From the NCBI GenBank assembly GCA_014843695.1, contig CM026391.1, forward strand, positions 33,671,445-33,735,444: a stretch of 64,000 bases of DNA, read 5' to 3'. Below, one piece after another: positions 47,701-62,700 of the stretch (positions are counted from its first letter, which is position 1; every line of letters begins with the position of its first letter). The stretch is from Archivesica marissinica. Taxonomy: Eukaryota; Mollusca; Bivalvia; Venerida; Vesicomyidae. The position numbers were made by a program, and so were the translations under genes. The notes beneath the pieces were generated by a model. That model saw only the letters and a program-made list of their open reading frames with translations, was not told the DNA's origin and searched no databases.

Positions 47701-50700
47701 ATACTCCTGTACTGGTTTACACTCATACTCATTTACTGGTTTACACTCATATTCCTGTACCGGTTTACACTCATACTCCTGTACTGGTTTACACTCATAC
47801 TCCTGTACTGGTTTACAATCATACTCCTCTACTGGTTTACACTCATACTCCTGTTCTGGTTTACACTCATACTCCCGTACTGGTTTACACTCATACTCCT
47901 GTACTGGTTTACACTCATATTCCTGTACTGGTTTACACTCATACTCCTGTACTGGTTTACACTCATACTCATTTACTGGTTTACACTCATACTCCTGTAC
48001 TGGTTTACATTCATACCCCTGTACAGGATTACGTTCATACCCCTGTACTGGTTTACATTCATACCGGTTTACATTCATACCCCTGTACTCGTTTACATTC
48101 ATACCCCTGTACTGGTTTACATTCATACTCTGTACTGGTTTACATTCATACTCCCGTACTGGATTACATTCATACGCCTGTACTGGTTTACATTCATACC
48201 CATGTACTGGTTTACACTCATACTCCTGTACTGGTTTACACTCATACTCATGTACTGTTTTACACTCATACTCCTGTACTGGTTTACATTCATACCCCTG
48301 TACTGGTTTACATTCATAACCCTATACTGGTTTACACTCATACTCCTGTACTGGTTTACAGTCATACTCCTGTACTGGTTTACACTCATACTCCTGTACT
48401 GGTTTACACTCAAACTCCCGTACTGGTTACAATCATACTCCTGTACTGGTTTACACTCATACTCCCGTACTGGTTTACATTCATACTCCTGTACTGGTTT
48501 ACACTCATACTCCTGTACTGGTTTACACTCATATTTATGTACTGGTTTACACTCATACTCCTGATCTGGTTTACACTCATACTCCTGTACTGGTTTACAC
48601 TCATACTCCCGTACTGGTTTACATTCATACTCCTGTACTGGTTTACACTCATACTCCTGTACTGGTTTACACTCATACTCATGTACTGGTTTACACTCAT
48701 ATTCCTGTTCTGGTTTACACTCATACTCCCGTACTGGTTTATACTCATACTCCTGTACTGGTTTACACTCATACTCCCGTACTGGTTTACACTCATACTA
48801 CTGTACTGGTTTACACTCATTTTCCCGTACTGGCTTACACTCATACTCCTGCACTGGATTACACTCATACTCCTGTACTGGTTTACATTCATACTCCTGT
48901 ACTGGTTTACATTCATACCCCTGTACTGGTTTACACTCATACTCCTGTACTTGTTTTCACTCATACTCCTGTACTGGCTTACACTCATACTCCTGTACTG
49001 GTTTACAGTCATATTCCTGAAACTGGTTTACACTCATACCCCTGTACTGGTTTACATTCATACCCCTGTACTGGTTTACACTCATACTCCTGTACTGGTT
49101 TACATTCATACCACTGTACTGGTTTACATTCATACCCCTGTACTGGTTTACACTCATACACCCGTACTGGTTTACATTCATACCCCTGCACTGGTTTACA
49201 TTCATACTCATGTACTGATTTACACTCTAACTCCTGTACTGGTTTACATTCATAATCCTGTACTGGTTTACACTCATACTCCTTTACTGGTTTACATTCA
49301 TACTCCTGTACTGGTTTACACTCATACTCCTGCACTGGTTTACATTCATACCCCTGTACTGGTTTACATTCATACACCTGCACTGGTTTACATTCATACC
49401 CCTATACTGGTTTACATTCATACCCATGTACTGGTTTACACTCATTTTCCCGTACTGGCTTACACTCATACTCCTGCACTGGTTTACACTCATACTCCTG
49501 TACTGGTTTACATTCATACTCCCGTACTGGTTACACTCATACTCCTGTACTGGTTTACACTCATACTCCCGTACTGGTTACATTCATACTCCCGTACTAG
49601 TTTACACTCATACTCCTGTTCTGGTTTACACTCATACTCCCGTACTGGTTTACACTCATACTCCTGTACTGGTTTACACTAATGCTCCCGTACTGTTATA
49701 CACTCATACTCCTGTACTGATTTACACTCATACTGCTGTACTGGTTTACACTCATACTCATGTATTGGTTTACATTCATACTCCTGTACTGGTTTACATT
49801 CATACCCCTGTACAGGTTTACATTCATACCCATGTACTGGTTTACATTCAAACTCCTGTACTGGTTTACAATCACACTCCCGTACTGGTTTACACTCATA
49901 CTCCTGCACTGGTTTACACTCATGCTCATGCACTGGTTTACACTCAAACTCCCGTACTGGTTACAATCATACTCCTGTTCTGCTTTACACTCATACTCCC
50001 GTACTGGTTTACATTCATACTCCTGTACTGGTTTACACTCATACACCTGCACTGGTTTACATTCATACCCCTATACTGGTTTACATTCATACCCATGTAC
50101 TGGTTTACACTCAAAGTCCCGTACTGGTATACACTCATTTTCCCGTACTGGCTTACACTCATACTCCTGCACTGGTTTACACTCATACTCCTGTACTGGT
50201 TTACATTCATACTCCCGTACTGGTTACACTCATACTCCTGTACTGGTTTACACTCATACTCCCGTACTGGTTACATTCATACTCCCATACTGGTTTACAC
50301 TCATACTCCTGTTCTGGTTTACACTCATACTCCCGTACTGGTTTACACTCATACTCCTGTACTGGTTTACACTCATATTCCCGTACTGGTTTACACTCAT
50401 ACTCCTGTACTTGTTTACACTCATACTCCTATACTGGTTTACACTCAAACTCATGTACTGGTTTACACTCATACTCCTGTACTGGTTTACATTCATACCC
50501 CTGTACTGGTTTACACTCATACTCCCATACTGGTTTACATTCATACACCTTCACTGGTTTACACTAATACTCCTGTACTGGTTTACACTCATACTCATTT
50601 ACTGGTTTACATTCATACTCCTGTACTGGTTTACACTCATACTCATGTACTGGTTTACATTCATACTCCTGTACTGGTTTACATTCATACCCCTGTACAG

Positions 50701-53700
50701 GTTTACATTCATACCCATGTACTGGTTTACATTCATACTCCTGTACTGGTTTACACTCATACTCCTGTACTGGTTTACACTCATACTCCTGTACTGGTTT
50801 ACAATCATACACCTGTACTGGTTTACACTCATACTCCTGTTCTGGTTTACACTCATACTCCCGTACTGATTTACACTCATACTCCTGTACTGGTTTACAC
50901 TCATACTCCTGTACTGGTTTACACTCATACTCCTGTACTGGTTTACACTCATACTCATTTACTGGTTTACACTCATACTCCTGTACTGGTTTACAATCAT
51001 ACTCCTCTACTGGTTTACACTCATACTCCTGTTCTGGTTTACACTCATACTCCCGTACTGGTTTACTCTCATACTCCTGTACTGGTTTACACTCATATTC
51101 CTGTACTGGTTTACACTCATACTCCTGTACTGGTTTACACTCATACTCATTTACTGGTTTACACTCATATTCCTGTACTGGTTTACACTCATACTCCTGT
51201 ACTGGTTTACATTCATAGTCCTGTACTGGTTTACACTCATACTCCTGTACTGGTTTACACTCATACTCCCGTACTGGTTACATTCATACTCCCGTACTGG
51301 TTTACACTCATACTCCTGTTCTGGTTTACACTCATACTCCCGTACTGGTTTACACTCATACTCCTGTACTGGTTTACACTCATATTCCCGTACTGGTTTA
51401 CACTCATACTCCTGTACTTGTTTACACTCATACTCCTATACTGGTTTACACTCAAACTCATGTACTGGTTTACACTCATACTCCTGTACTGGTTTACATT
51501 CATACCCCTGTACTGGTTTACACTCATACTCCCATACTGGTTTACATTCATACACCTTCACTGGTTTACACTAATACTCCTGTACTGGTTTACACTCATA
51601 CTCATTTATTGGTTTACATTCATACTCCTGTACTGGTTTACACTCATACTCATGTACTGGTTTACATTCATACTCCTGTACTGGTTTACATTCATACTCC
51701 TGTACAGGTTTACATTCATACCCATGTACTGGTTTACATTCATACTCCTGTACTGGTTTACACTCATACTCCTGTACTGGTTTACACTCATACTCCTGTA
51801 CTGGTTTACAATCATACACCTGTACTGGTTTACACTCATACTCCTGTTCTGGTTTACACTCATACTCCAGTACTGGTTTACACTCATACTCATGTACTGG
51901 TTTACACTCATACTCCTGTACTGGTTTACACTCATACTCCTGTACTGGTTTACACTCATACTCATTTACTGGTTTACACTCATATTCCTGTACCGGTTTA
52001 CACTCATACTCCTGTACTGGTTTACCTCATACTCCTGTACTGGTTTACAATCATACTCCTGTACTGGTTTACACTCATACTCCTGTTCTGGTTTACACTC
52101 ATACTCCCGTACTGGTTTACACTCATACTCCTGTACTGGTTTACACTCATATTCCTGTACTGGTTTACACTCATACTCCTGTACTGGTTTACACTCATAC
52201 TCATTTACTGGTTTACACTCATACTCCTGTACTGGTTTACATTCATACCCCTGTACAGGATTACGTTCATACCCCTGTACTGGTTTACATTCATACCGGT
52301 TTACATTCATACCCCTGTACTCGTTTACATTCATACCCCTGTACTGGTTTACATTCATACTCTGTACTGGTTTACATTCATACTCCTGTACTGGTTTACA
52401 TTCATACTCCCGTACTGGATTACATTCATACGCCTGTACTGGTTTACATTCATACCCATGTACTGGTTTACACTCATACTCCTGTACTGGTTTACACTCA
52501 TACTCATGTACTGTTTTACACTCATACTCCTGTACTGGTTTACATTCATACCCCTGTACTGGTTTACATTCATAACCCTATACTGGTTTACACTCATACT
52601 CCTGTACTGGTTTACAGTCATACTCCTGTACTGGTTTACACTCATACTCCTGTACTGGTTTACACTCAAACTCCCGTACTGGTTACAATCATACTCCTGT
52701 ACTGGTTTACACTCATACTCCCGTACTGGTTTACATTCATACTCCTGTACTGGTTTACACTCATACTCCTGTACTGGTTTACACTCATACTTATGTACTG
52801 GTTTACACTCATACTCCTGACTGGTTTACACTCATACTCCTGTACTGGTTTACACTCATACTCCCGTACTGGTTTACACTCATACTCCCGTACTGGTTTA
52901 CACTCATACTCCTGTACTGGTTTACACTCATATTCCCGTATTGGTTTACACTCATACTCATGTACTGGTTTACACTCATATTCCTGTTCTGGTTTACACT
53001 CATACTCCCGTACTGGTTTATACTCATACTCCTGTACTGGTTTACAATCATACTCCCGTACTGGTTTACACTCATACTACTGTACTGGTTTACACTCATT
53101 TTCCCGTACTGGCTTACACTCATACTCCTGCACTGGATTACACTCATACTCCTGTACTGGTTTACATTCATACTCCTGTACTGGTTTACATTCATACCCC
53201 TGTACTGGTTTACATTAATACCACTGTACTGGTTTATATTCATACACCTGTACTGGTTAACACTCATACTCCCGTACTGGTTTACATTCATACTCCCGTA
53301 CTAGTTTACACTAATACTCCTGTACTGGTTTACACTCATACTCCCGTACTGGTTTACACTCATATTCCTGTATTGGTTTACACTCATATCCCTGTATTGG
53401 TTTACACTCATACTCCTGTACTGGTTTACATTCATACTCCTGTACTGGTTTACACACATACTCGTTTACTGGTTTACATTCATACTCCTGTACTGGTTTA
53501 CACTCATACTCCTGTACTGGTTTACATTCATACCCCTGTACTGGTTTACATTCATACACCTGCACTGGTTTATATTCATACACCTGTACTGGTTTACATT
53601 CATACACATGTACTGGTTTATACTCAAAGTCCCGTACTGGTTTACACTAATTTTCCCGTACTGGCTTACACTCATACTCCTGCCCTGGTTTACACTCATA

Positions 53701-56700
53701 CTCCTGTACTGGTTTACGTTCATACTCCTGTACTGGTTTATATTCATACACCTGTACTGGTTTACACTCATACTCCTGTACTGGTTTACACTCATACTCC
53801 CGTACTGGTTTACACTCATATTCCCGTACTGGTTTACACTCATATTCCTGTACTGGTTTACATTCATACTCCTGTACTAGTTTACATTCATACCCCTGTA
53901 CTGGTTTACATTCATACTCCTGTACTGGTTTACATTCAAACTCCCGTACTGGTTTACACTCATACCCCTGTATTGGTTTACATTCATACCCCTGTACTGG
54001 TTTACACTCATATTCCCGTACTGGTTTACACTCATACTCCTGTACTGGTTTACATTCATACCCCTGTACTTGTTTACATTCATACCCCTGTACTGGTTTA
54101 CATTCATACTCTGTACTGGTTTACATTCATACTCCTGTACTGGTTTACATTCATACTCCCGTACTGGTTTACACTCATACCCCTGTACTGGTTTATATTC
54201 ATACCCATGTACTGGTTTACACTCATAATCCCATACTGGTTTACATTCATACTCCTGTACTGGTTTTCACTCATACTCATGTACTGGTTTACACTCATAA
54301 TACTGTTCAGGTTTACATTCATACCCCTGTACTGGTTTACACTCATACTCCTGTACTGGTTTGCATTCATACTCCTGTACTGGTTTACATTCATACCCCT
54401 GTACTGATTTACATTCATACCTCTGTATTGGTTTATATTTATACTCCTGTATTGGTTTACATTCATACCCCTGTACTGATTTACATTCATACCTCTGTAA
54501 TGGTTTACATTCATACTCCTGTACTGGTTTACATTCATACTCATGTACTGGTTTACACTCATAATACTGTTCTGGTTTACATTCATACCCCTGTACTGGT
54601 TTACACTCATACTCCTGTACTGGTTTGCATTCATACTCCTGTACTGGTTTACATTCATACCCCTGTAATGATTTACATTCATACCTCTGTATTGGTTTAT
54701 ATTTATACTCCTGTATTGGTTTACATTCATACCCCTGTACTGATTTACATTCATACCTCTGTAATGGTTTACATTCATACTCCTGTACTGGTTTACATTC
54801 ATACCCCTGTACTGGTTTACATTCATACTCCTGTACTGGCTTAAACTCATACTCCTGTACTGATTGACACTCATACTCCTGTACTGTTTTACACTCATAC
54901 CTTGTACTGGTTTACAATCATACTCATGTAATGGTTTACACTCATACTCCTCTACTGGTGTACATTCATACTCCTGTACTGGTTTACACTCATACTCATG
55001 TACTGGTTTACACTTAAACTACTGTACTGATTTACATTCATACCCCTGTACTGGTTTACACTCATACTCCTGTACTTGTTTACACTCATATTCCTGTACT
55101 GGCTTGCACTCATACTCCTGTACTGGTTTACAGTCATATTCCTGTACTGGTTTACATTCATACCCCTGTACTGGTTTACATTCATACCCCTGTACTGGTT
55201 TACACTCATATTCCTGTACTGGCTTACACTCATACTCCTGTACTGGTTTACAGTCATATTCCTGTACTGGTTTACATTCATACCCCTGTACTGGTTTACA
55301 TTCATACCCCTGTACTGGTTTACATTCATACCCCTGTACTGGTTTACATTCTTACTCCTGTATTGGTTTACACTCATACTCCAGTACTGGCTTACACTCA
55401 TACCCCTGTACTGGTTTACTCTCATATTCCCGTACTGGTTTACACCCATACTACTGTACTGGTTTACACTCATACTCCCATACTGGTTTACATTCATACT
55501 CATATACTGGTTTACATTCATACTCCCGTACTGGTTTACATTCATATTCCTGTACTGGTTTACACTCATACTCCCGTGCTGGTTTACCCTCATACGCCTG
55601 TACTGGTTTACATTAATACTCCTGTACTGGTTTACACTCACAATCCTGTACTGGTTTACACTCATACTCCTGTACTGGTTTACACTCATACTCCTGTACT
55701 GGTTTACACTCAAACATCCGTACTGGTTACAATCATACACCTGTACTGGTTTACACTCATACTCCCGTACTGGTTTACATTCATACTCCTGTACTAGTTT
55801 ACACTCATACTCCTGTACTGGTTATCATACTCTTGTACTGGTTTACACTCATACTCCTGTACTGGTTTACACTCATACTCCTGTACTAGTTTACACTCAT
55901 ACTCTGTACTGGTTTACACTCATACTACTGTACTGGTTTACACTCATACACCTGTACTGGTTTACATTCATACTCCTGTACTGGTTTACATTCATACTCC
56001 CGTACTGGTTTACACTCATACCCCTGTACTGGTTTACATTCTTACCCATGTAATGGTTTACACTCATACTCTTGTACTGGTTTACACTCATACTCCTGTA
56101 CTGGTTTACACTCATACTCCTGTACTAGTTTACACTCATACTCCTGTACTGGTTTACACTCATACTCCTGTACTGGTTTACATTCATACTCCTGTATTGG
56201 TTTACACTCATAATCATGTACTGGTTTACACTCAAACTACTGTACTGGTTTACATTCATACCCATGTACTGGTTTACACTCATACACCTGTACTTGTTTA
56301 CACTCATACTCCTGTACTGGTTTACACTCATACTCCTGTACTGGCTTACACTCATACTCCTGTACTGGTTTACACACATACTCCTTTACTGGTTTACGTT
56401 CATACTCCTGTACTGGTTTACACTCATACTCCTGTACTGGTTTACATTCATACCCCTGTACTGGTTTACATTCATACACCTGCACTGGTTTACATTCATA
56501 CACCTGTACTGGTTTACATTCATACCCAGGTACTGGTTTATACTCAAAGTCCCGTACTGGTTTACACTAATTTTCCCGTACTGGTTTACACTCATACTTC
56601 TGCACTGGTTTACACTCATACTCCTGTACTGGTTTACATTCATACTCCTGTACTGGTTTACATTCATACCCATGTACTGGTTTACATTAATATCCCTGTA

Positions 56701-59700
56701 CTGGTTTATATTCATACACCGGTACTGGTTTACTCTCATACTCCCGTACTGGTTTACACTCATACTCCTGTACTGGTTTACACTCATACTCCCGTACTGG
56801 TTTATCCTCATACTCCCGTACTGGTTTACACTCATACTCACGTACTGGTTTACATTCATACAGCTGTACTGGTTTACACTCATACTCCCGTACTGGTTTA
56901 CACTCATATTCCTGTACTGGATTACATTCATACTCCTGTACTAGTTTACATTCATACCCCTGTACTGGTTTACATTCATACTCCTATATTGGTTCACATT
57001 CAAACTCCCGTACTGGTTTACACTCATACCCCTGTATTGGTTTACATTCATACCCCTGTACTGGTTTACACTCATATTCCCGTACTGGTTTACAATCATA
57101 CTCCTGTACTGGTTTACATTCATACACCTGTACTTGTTTACATTCATACACCTGTACTGGTTTACATTCAAACTCCCGTACTGGTTTACACTCATACCCC
57201 TGTATTGGTTTACATTCATACCCCTTTATTGGTTTGCATTCATGCTCCTGTACTGGTTTACATTCATACCCCTGTACTGGTTTACAGTCATACTCCTGTA
57301 CTGGTTTACATTCATACCCATGGACTGGTTTACACTCATACTCCTCTACTGGTTTACATTCATACTTCTGTACTGGTTTACATTCATACTCCTGTACTGG
57401 TTTACATTCATACTCCTGTACTGTGTTAAACTCATACTCCTCTACCGGTTGACACTCATACTCCTGTACTGTTTTACACTCATACCTTGTACTGGTTTAC
57501 AATCATACTCATGTACTGGTCAACACTCATACTACCGTACTGGTTTACATACATACTCCCATAATGGTTTACATTCATACCCCTGTACTGGTTTACATTC
57601 ATACCCCTTTACAGGTTTGCATTCATACTGCTGTACTGGTTTACATTCATACCCCTGTACTGGTTTACATTCTTACCCCTGTACTGGTTTACATTCATAC
57701 TCTGTACTGATTTACATTCATACTCCTGTACTGGTTTATATTCATAATCCCGTACTGGTTTACACTCATACGCCTGTACTGGTTTACATTCATACCCATG
57801 TAATGGTTTACACTCATACTCCTGTACTGGTTTACATTCATACTCCTGTACTGATTTACACTCATACTCCTGTACTGGTTTACACTCATACTCCTGTACT
57901 GGTTTACACTCATACTCCTGTACTGGTTTACATTCATACTCATGTACTGGTTTACACTCATACTCATGTACTGGTTTACACTCATACTCCTGTACTGGTT
58001 TACATTCATACTCCTGTACTGGTTTACTCCTCACATACTCCTTTACTGGTTTACATTAATACTCCTGTACTGGTTTACACTCATACTCCTGAACTGGTTT
58101 ACATTCATACCCCTGTACTGGTTTACATTCGTACAGCTGCACTGGTTTACATGCAGACACCTGTACTGGTTTACATTCATACCCATGTACTGGTTTACAC
58201 TCAAAGTCCCGTACTGGTTTACACTCATTTTCCCGTACTGGCTTACACTCATACTCCTGCACTGGTTTACAGTCATACTCCTGTACTGGTTTACATTCAT
58301 ACCCCTGTACTGGTTTACATTAATACCCCTGTACTGGTTTATATTCATACACATGTACTGGTTTACACTCATACTCCCGTACTGGTTTACATTCATACTC
58401 CTGTACTGGTTTACAATCATACTCCTGTACTGGTTTACACTCATACTCCCGTACTGGTTTACATACATACTCCCGTACTGGTTTACACTAATACTCCTGT
58501 ACTGGTTTATCCTCATACTCCCGTACTGGTTTACACTCATACTCACGTACTGGTTTACATTCATACTCCTGTTCTGGTTTACACTCATACTCCCGTACTG
58601 GTTTACACTCATATTCCTGTACTGGTTTACATTCATACTCCTGTACTAGTTTAAATTCATACCCCTGTACTGGTTTACATTCATACTCCTGTATTGGTTT
58701 ACATTTAAACTCCCGTACTGGTTTACACTCATACCCCTGTATTGGTTTACATTCATACCCCTGTACTGGTTTACACACATATTCCCGTACTGGTTTACAC
58801 TCATACTCCTGTACTGGTTTACATTCATACCACTGTACTGGTTTACACTCATACCCCTTTAATGGTTTGCAATCATACTCCTGTACTGGTTTACATTCAT
58901 ACCACTGTACTGGTTTACATTCATACCCCTGTACTGGTTTACATTCATACTCTCTACTGGTTTACATTCATACTCCTGTACTGGTTTAAATTCATACTCC
59001 CGTACTGGTTTACACTCATACCCCTGTACTGGTTTACACTCATACACCTGCACTGGTTTACATTCATACACCTGTACTGGTTTACATTCATACCCATGTA
59101 CTGGTTTACACTCAACGTCCCGTAATGGTTTACACTCATGTTCCCGTACTGGTTTACACTCATACTCCTGCACTGGTTACACTCATACTCCTGTACTGGT
59201 TTACATTCATACTCCTGTACTGGTTTACATTCATACTCCTGTACTGGGTTAAACTCATACTCCTCTACCGGTTGACACTCATACTCCTGTACTGTTTTAC
59301 ACTCATACCTTGTACTGGTTTACAATCATACTCATGTACTGGTCAACACTCATACTACCGTACTGGTTTACATATTTACTCCCGTACTGGTTTACATTCA
59401 TACTCCTGTACTGGTTTACATTCATACCCCTTTACTGGTTTGCATTCATACTGCTGTACTGGTTTACATTCATACCCCTTTACTGGTTTACATTCATACC
59501 CCTGTACTGGTTTACATTCATACTCTGTACTGGTTTACATTCATACTCCTGTACTGGTTTATATTCATACTCCCCTACTGGTTTACACTCATACCCCTGT
59601 ACTGGTTTACATTCATACCCATGTAATGGTTTACACTCATACTCCTGTACTGGTTTACATTCATACTCCTGTACTGGTTTACACTCATACTCCTGTACTG

Positions 59701-62700
59701 GTTTACACTCATACTCCTGTACTGGTTTACAGTCATACTCCTGTACTGGTTTACAGTCATACTCATGTACTGGTTTACACTCATACTCATGTACTGGTTT
59801 ACACTCAAACTACTGTACTGGTTTACATTCATACCCATGTACTGGTTTACACTCATACTCCTGTACTGGTTTACACTCATACTCATGTACTGACATACAC
59901 TCATACCCCTGTACAGGTTTACACTCATATTCCTCTACTGGTTTACATTCATACTCCTGTACTAGTTTACATTCATACCCCTGTACAGGTTTACATTCAT
60001 ACCCCTGTACTGGTTTACACACATGTTCCCGTACTGGTTTACACTCATACTCCTGTACTGGTTTACACCCATACTCCTGTACTGGCTTACACTCATACTC
60101 ATGTACTGGTTTACAGTCATATTCCTGTACTGGTTTACACTCATACCCCTGTACTGGTTTACATTCATACCCCTGTACTGGTTTACACTCATACTCCTGT
60201 ACTGGTTTACATTCATATTCCTGTACTGGTTTACACACATACTCCTTTACTGGTTTACATTCATACTCCTGTACTGGTTTACACTCATACTCCTGTACTG
60301 GTTTACATTCATACCCCTTTACTGGTTTACATTCATACACTTGCACTGGTTTACATTCATACCCATGTACTGGTTTACACTCAACGTCCCGTAATGGTTT
60401 ACACTCATTTTCCCGTACTGGCTTACACTCATACTCCTGCACTGGTTACATCATATCCTTACTGGTTTACATTCATACTCCTGTACTGGTTTACATTCAT
60501 ACTCCTGTACTGGGTTAAACTCATACTCCTCTACCGGTTGACACTCATACTCCTGTACTGTTTTACACTCATACCTTGTACTGGTTTACAATCATACTCA
60601 TGTACTGGTCAACACTCATACTCCCGTACTGGTTTACATACATACTCCCGTACTGGTTTACATTCATACTCCTGTACTGGTTTACATTCATTCCCCTTTA
60701 CTGGTTTGCATTCATACTGCTGTACTGGTTTACGTTCATACCCCTGTACTGGTTTACATTCATACCCCTGTACTTGTTTACATTCATACTCTGTACTGGT
60801 TTACATTCATACTCCTGTACTGGTTTATATTCATACTCCCGTACTGGTTTACACTCATACCCCTGTACTGGTGTACATTCATACCCATGTAATGGTTTAC
60901 ACTCATACTCCTGTACTGGTTTACATTCATACTCCTGTACAGGTTTACACTCATATTCCTGTACTGGTTTACATTCATACTCCTGTACTAGTTTACATTC
61001 ATACCCCTGTACATGTTTACATTCATACCCCTGTACTGGTTTACACAAATGTTCCCGTACTGGTTTACACTCATACTCCTGTACTAGTTTACATTCATAC
61101 CCCTGTACTGGTTTACACTCATACCCCTTTACTGGTTTGCATTCATACTCCTGTACTGGTTTACATTCATACCCCTGTACTGGTTTACATTTATACCCCT
61201 GTACTGGTTTACATTCATACTCTGTACTGGTTTACATTCATACTCCTGTACTGGTTTACATTCATACTCCCGTACTGGTTTACACTCATACCCCTGTAAT
61301 GGTTTACATTCATACCCATGTACTGGTTTACACTCATACTCTTGTACTGGCTTACACTCATACTCCTGTACTGGTTTACAGTTATATTCCTGTACTGTTT
61401 TACACTCATACCCCTGTACTAGTTTACATTCATACCCCTGTACTGGTTTACACTCATACTCCTGTACTAGTTTACATTCATACTCCTGTACTGGTTTAGA
61501 CTCATACTCCCGTACTGGTTTACACTCATATTCATGTACTGGTTTACATTCTTACTCCTGTGCTAGTTTACATTCATACTCCTGTACTGGTTTACACACA
61601 TACTCCTATACTGGTTTACATTCATACTCCAGTACTGGTTTACACTCATATTCCTGAACTGGTTTACATTCATACCCCTGTACTGGTTTACATTCATACA
61701 CCTGCACTGGTTTACATTCATACACCTGTACTGGTTTACATTCATACCCATGTACTGGTTTACACTCAAAGTCCCGTACTGGTATACACTCATTTTCCCG
61801 TACTGGCTTACACTCATACTCCTGCACTGGTTTACACTCATACTCCTATACTGGTTTACATTCATACTCCTGTACTGGTTTACATTCATACCCCTGTACT
61901 GGTTTACATTCATACCCCTGTACTTGTTTATATTCATACCCTGTACTGGTTTACACTCATACTCCCGTACTGGTTTACAGTCATACCCTGTACTGTTTTA
62001 CACTCATATTTCTGTACTGGTTTACACTCATACTCCCGTACTGGTTTACAATCATACTCACGTACTTGGTTTACATTCATACTCCTGTACTGGTTTAGAC
62101 TCCTCCCGTCTGTGGTTTACACTCATATTCCTGTACTGGTTTACATTCTTACTCCTGTACTAGTTTACATTCATACCCCTGTACTGGTTTACATTCATAC
62201 TCCTGTACTGGTTTACATTCAAACTCCCAACTGGTTTACACTCATACCCCTGTATTGGTTTACATTCATACCCCTGTACTGGTTTACATTCATATTCCCG
62301 TACTGGGTTTTACACTTATACTTCCTGTACTGGTTTATCATCTACCCCTGTACTGGTTTACACTCATACCCATTTACTGGTTTGCATTCATACTCCTGTA
62401 CTGGTTACATTCTACCCCTGTACTGGTTTACATTCATACTCTGTACTGGTTTACACTCATACCCCTGTACTGGTTTACATTCATACCCATGTACTGGTTT
62501 ACACTCATACTCTTGAACTGGTTTACACTAATACTCCTGTACTGGTTTACGCTCATATTCATGTACTTGTTTACACTCATACTCCTGTATTGGTTTATAA
62601 TCATACTCCTGTACTGGCTTACACTCATACTTCTGTACTGGTTTACAATCATACCCCTGTACTGGTTTACACTCATACTCCTGTACTAGTTTACATTCAT

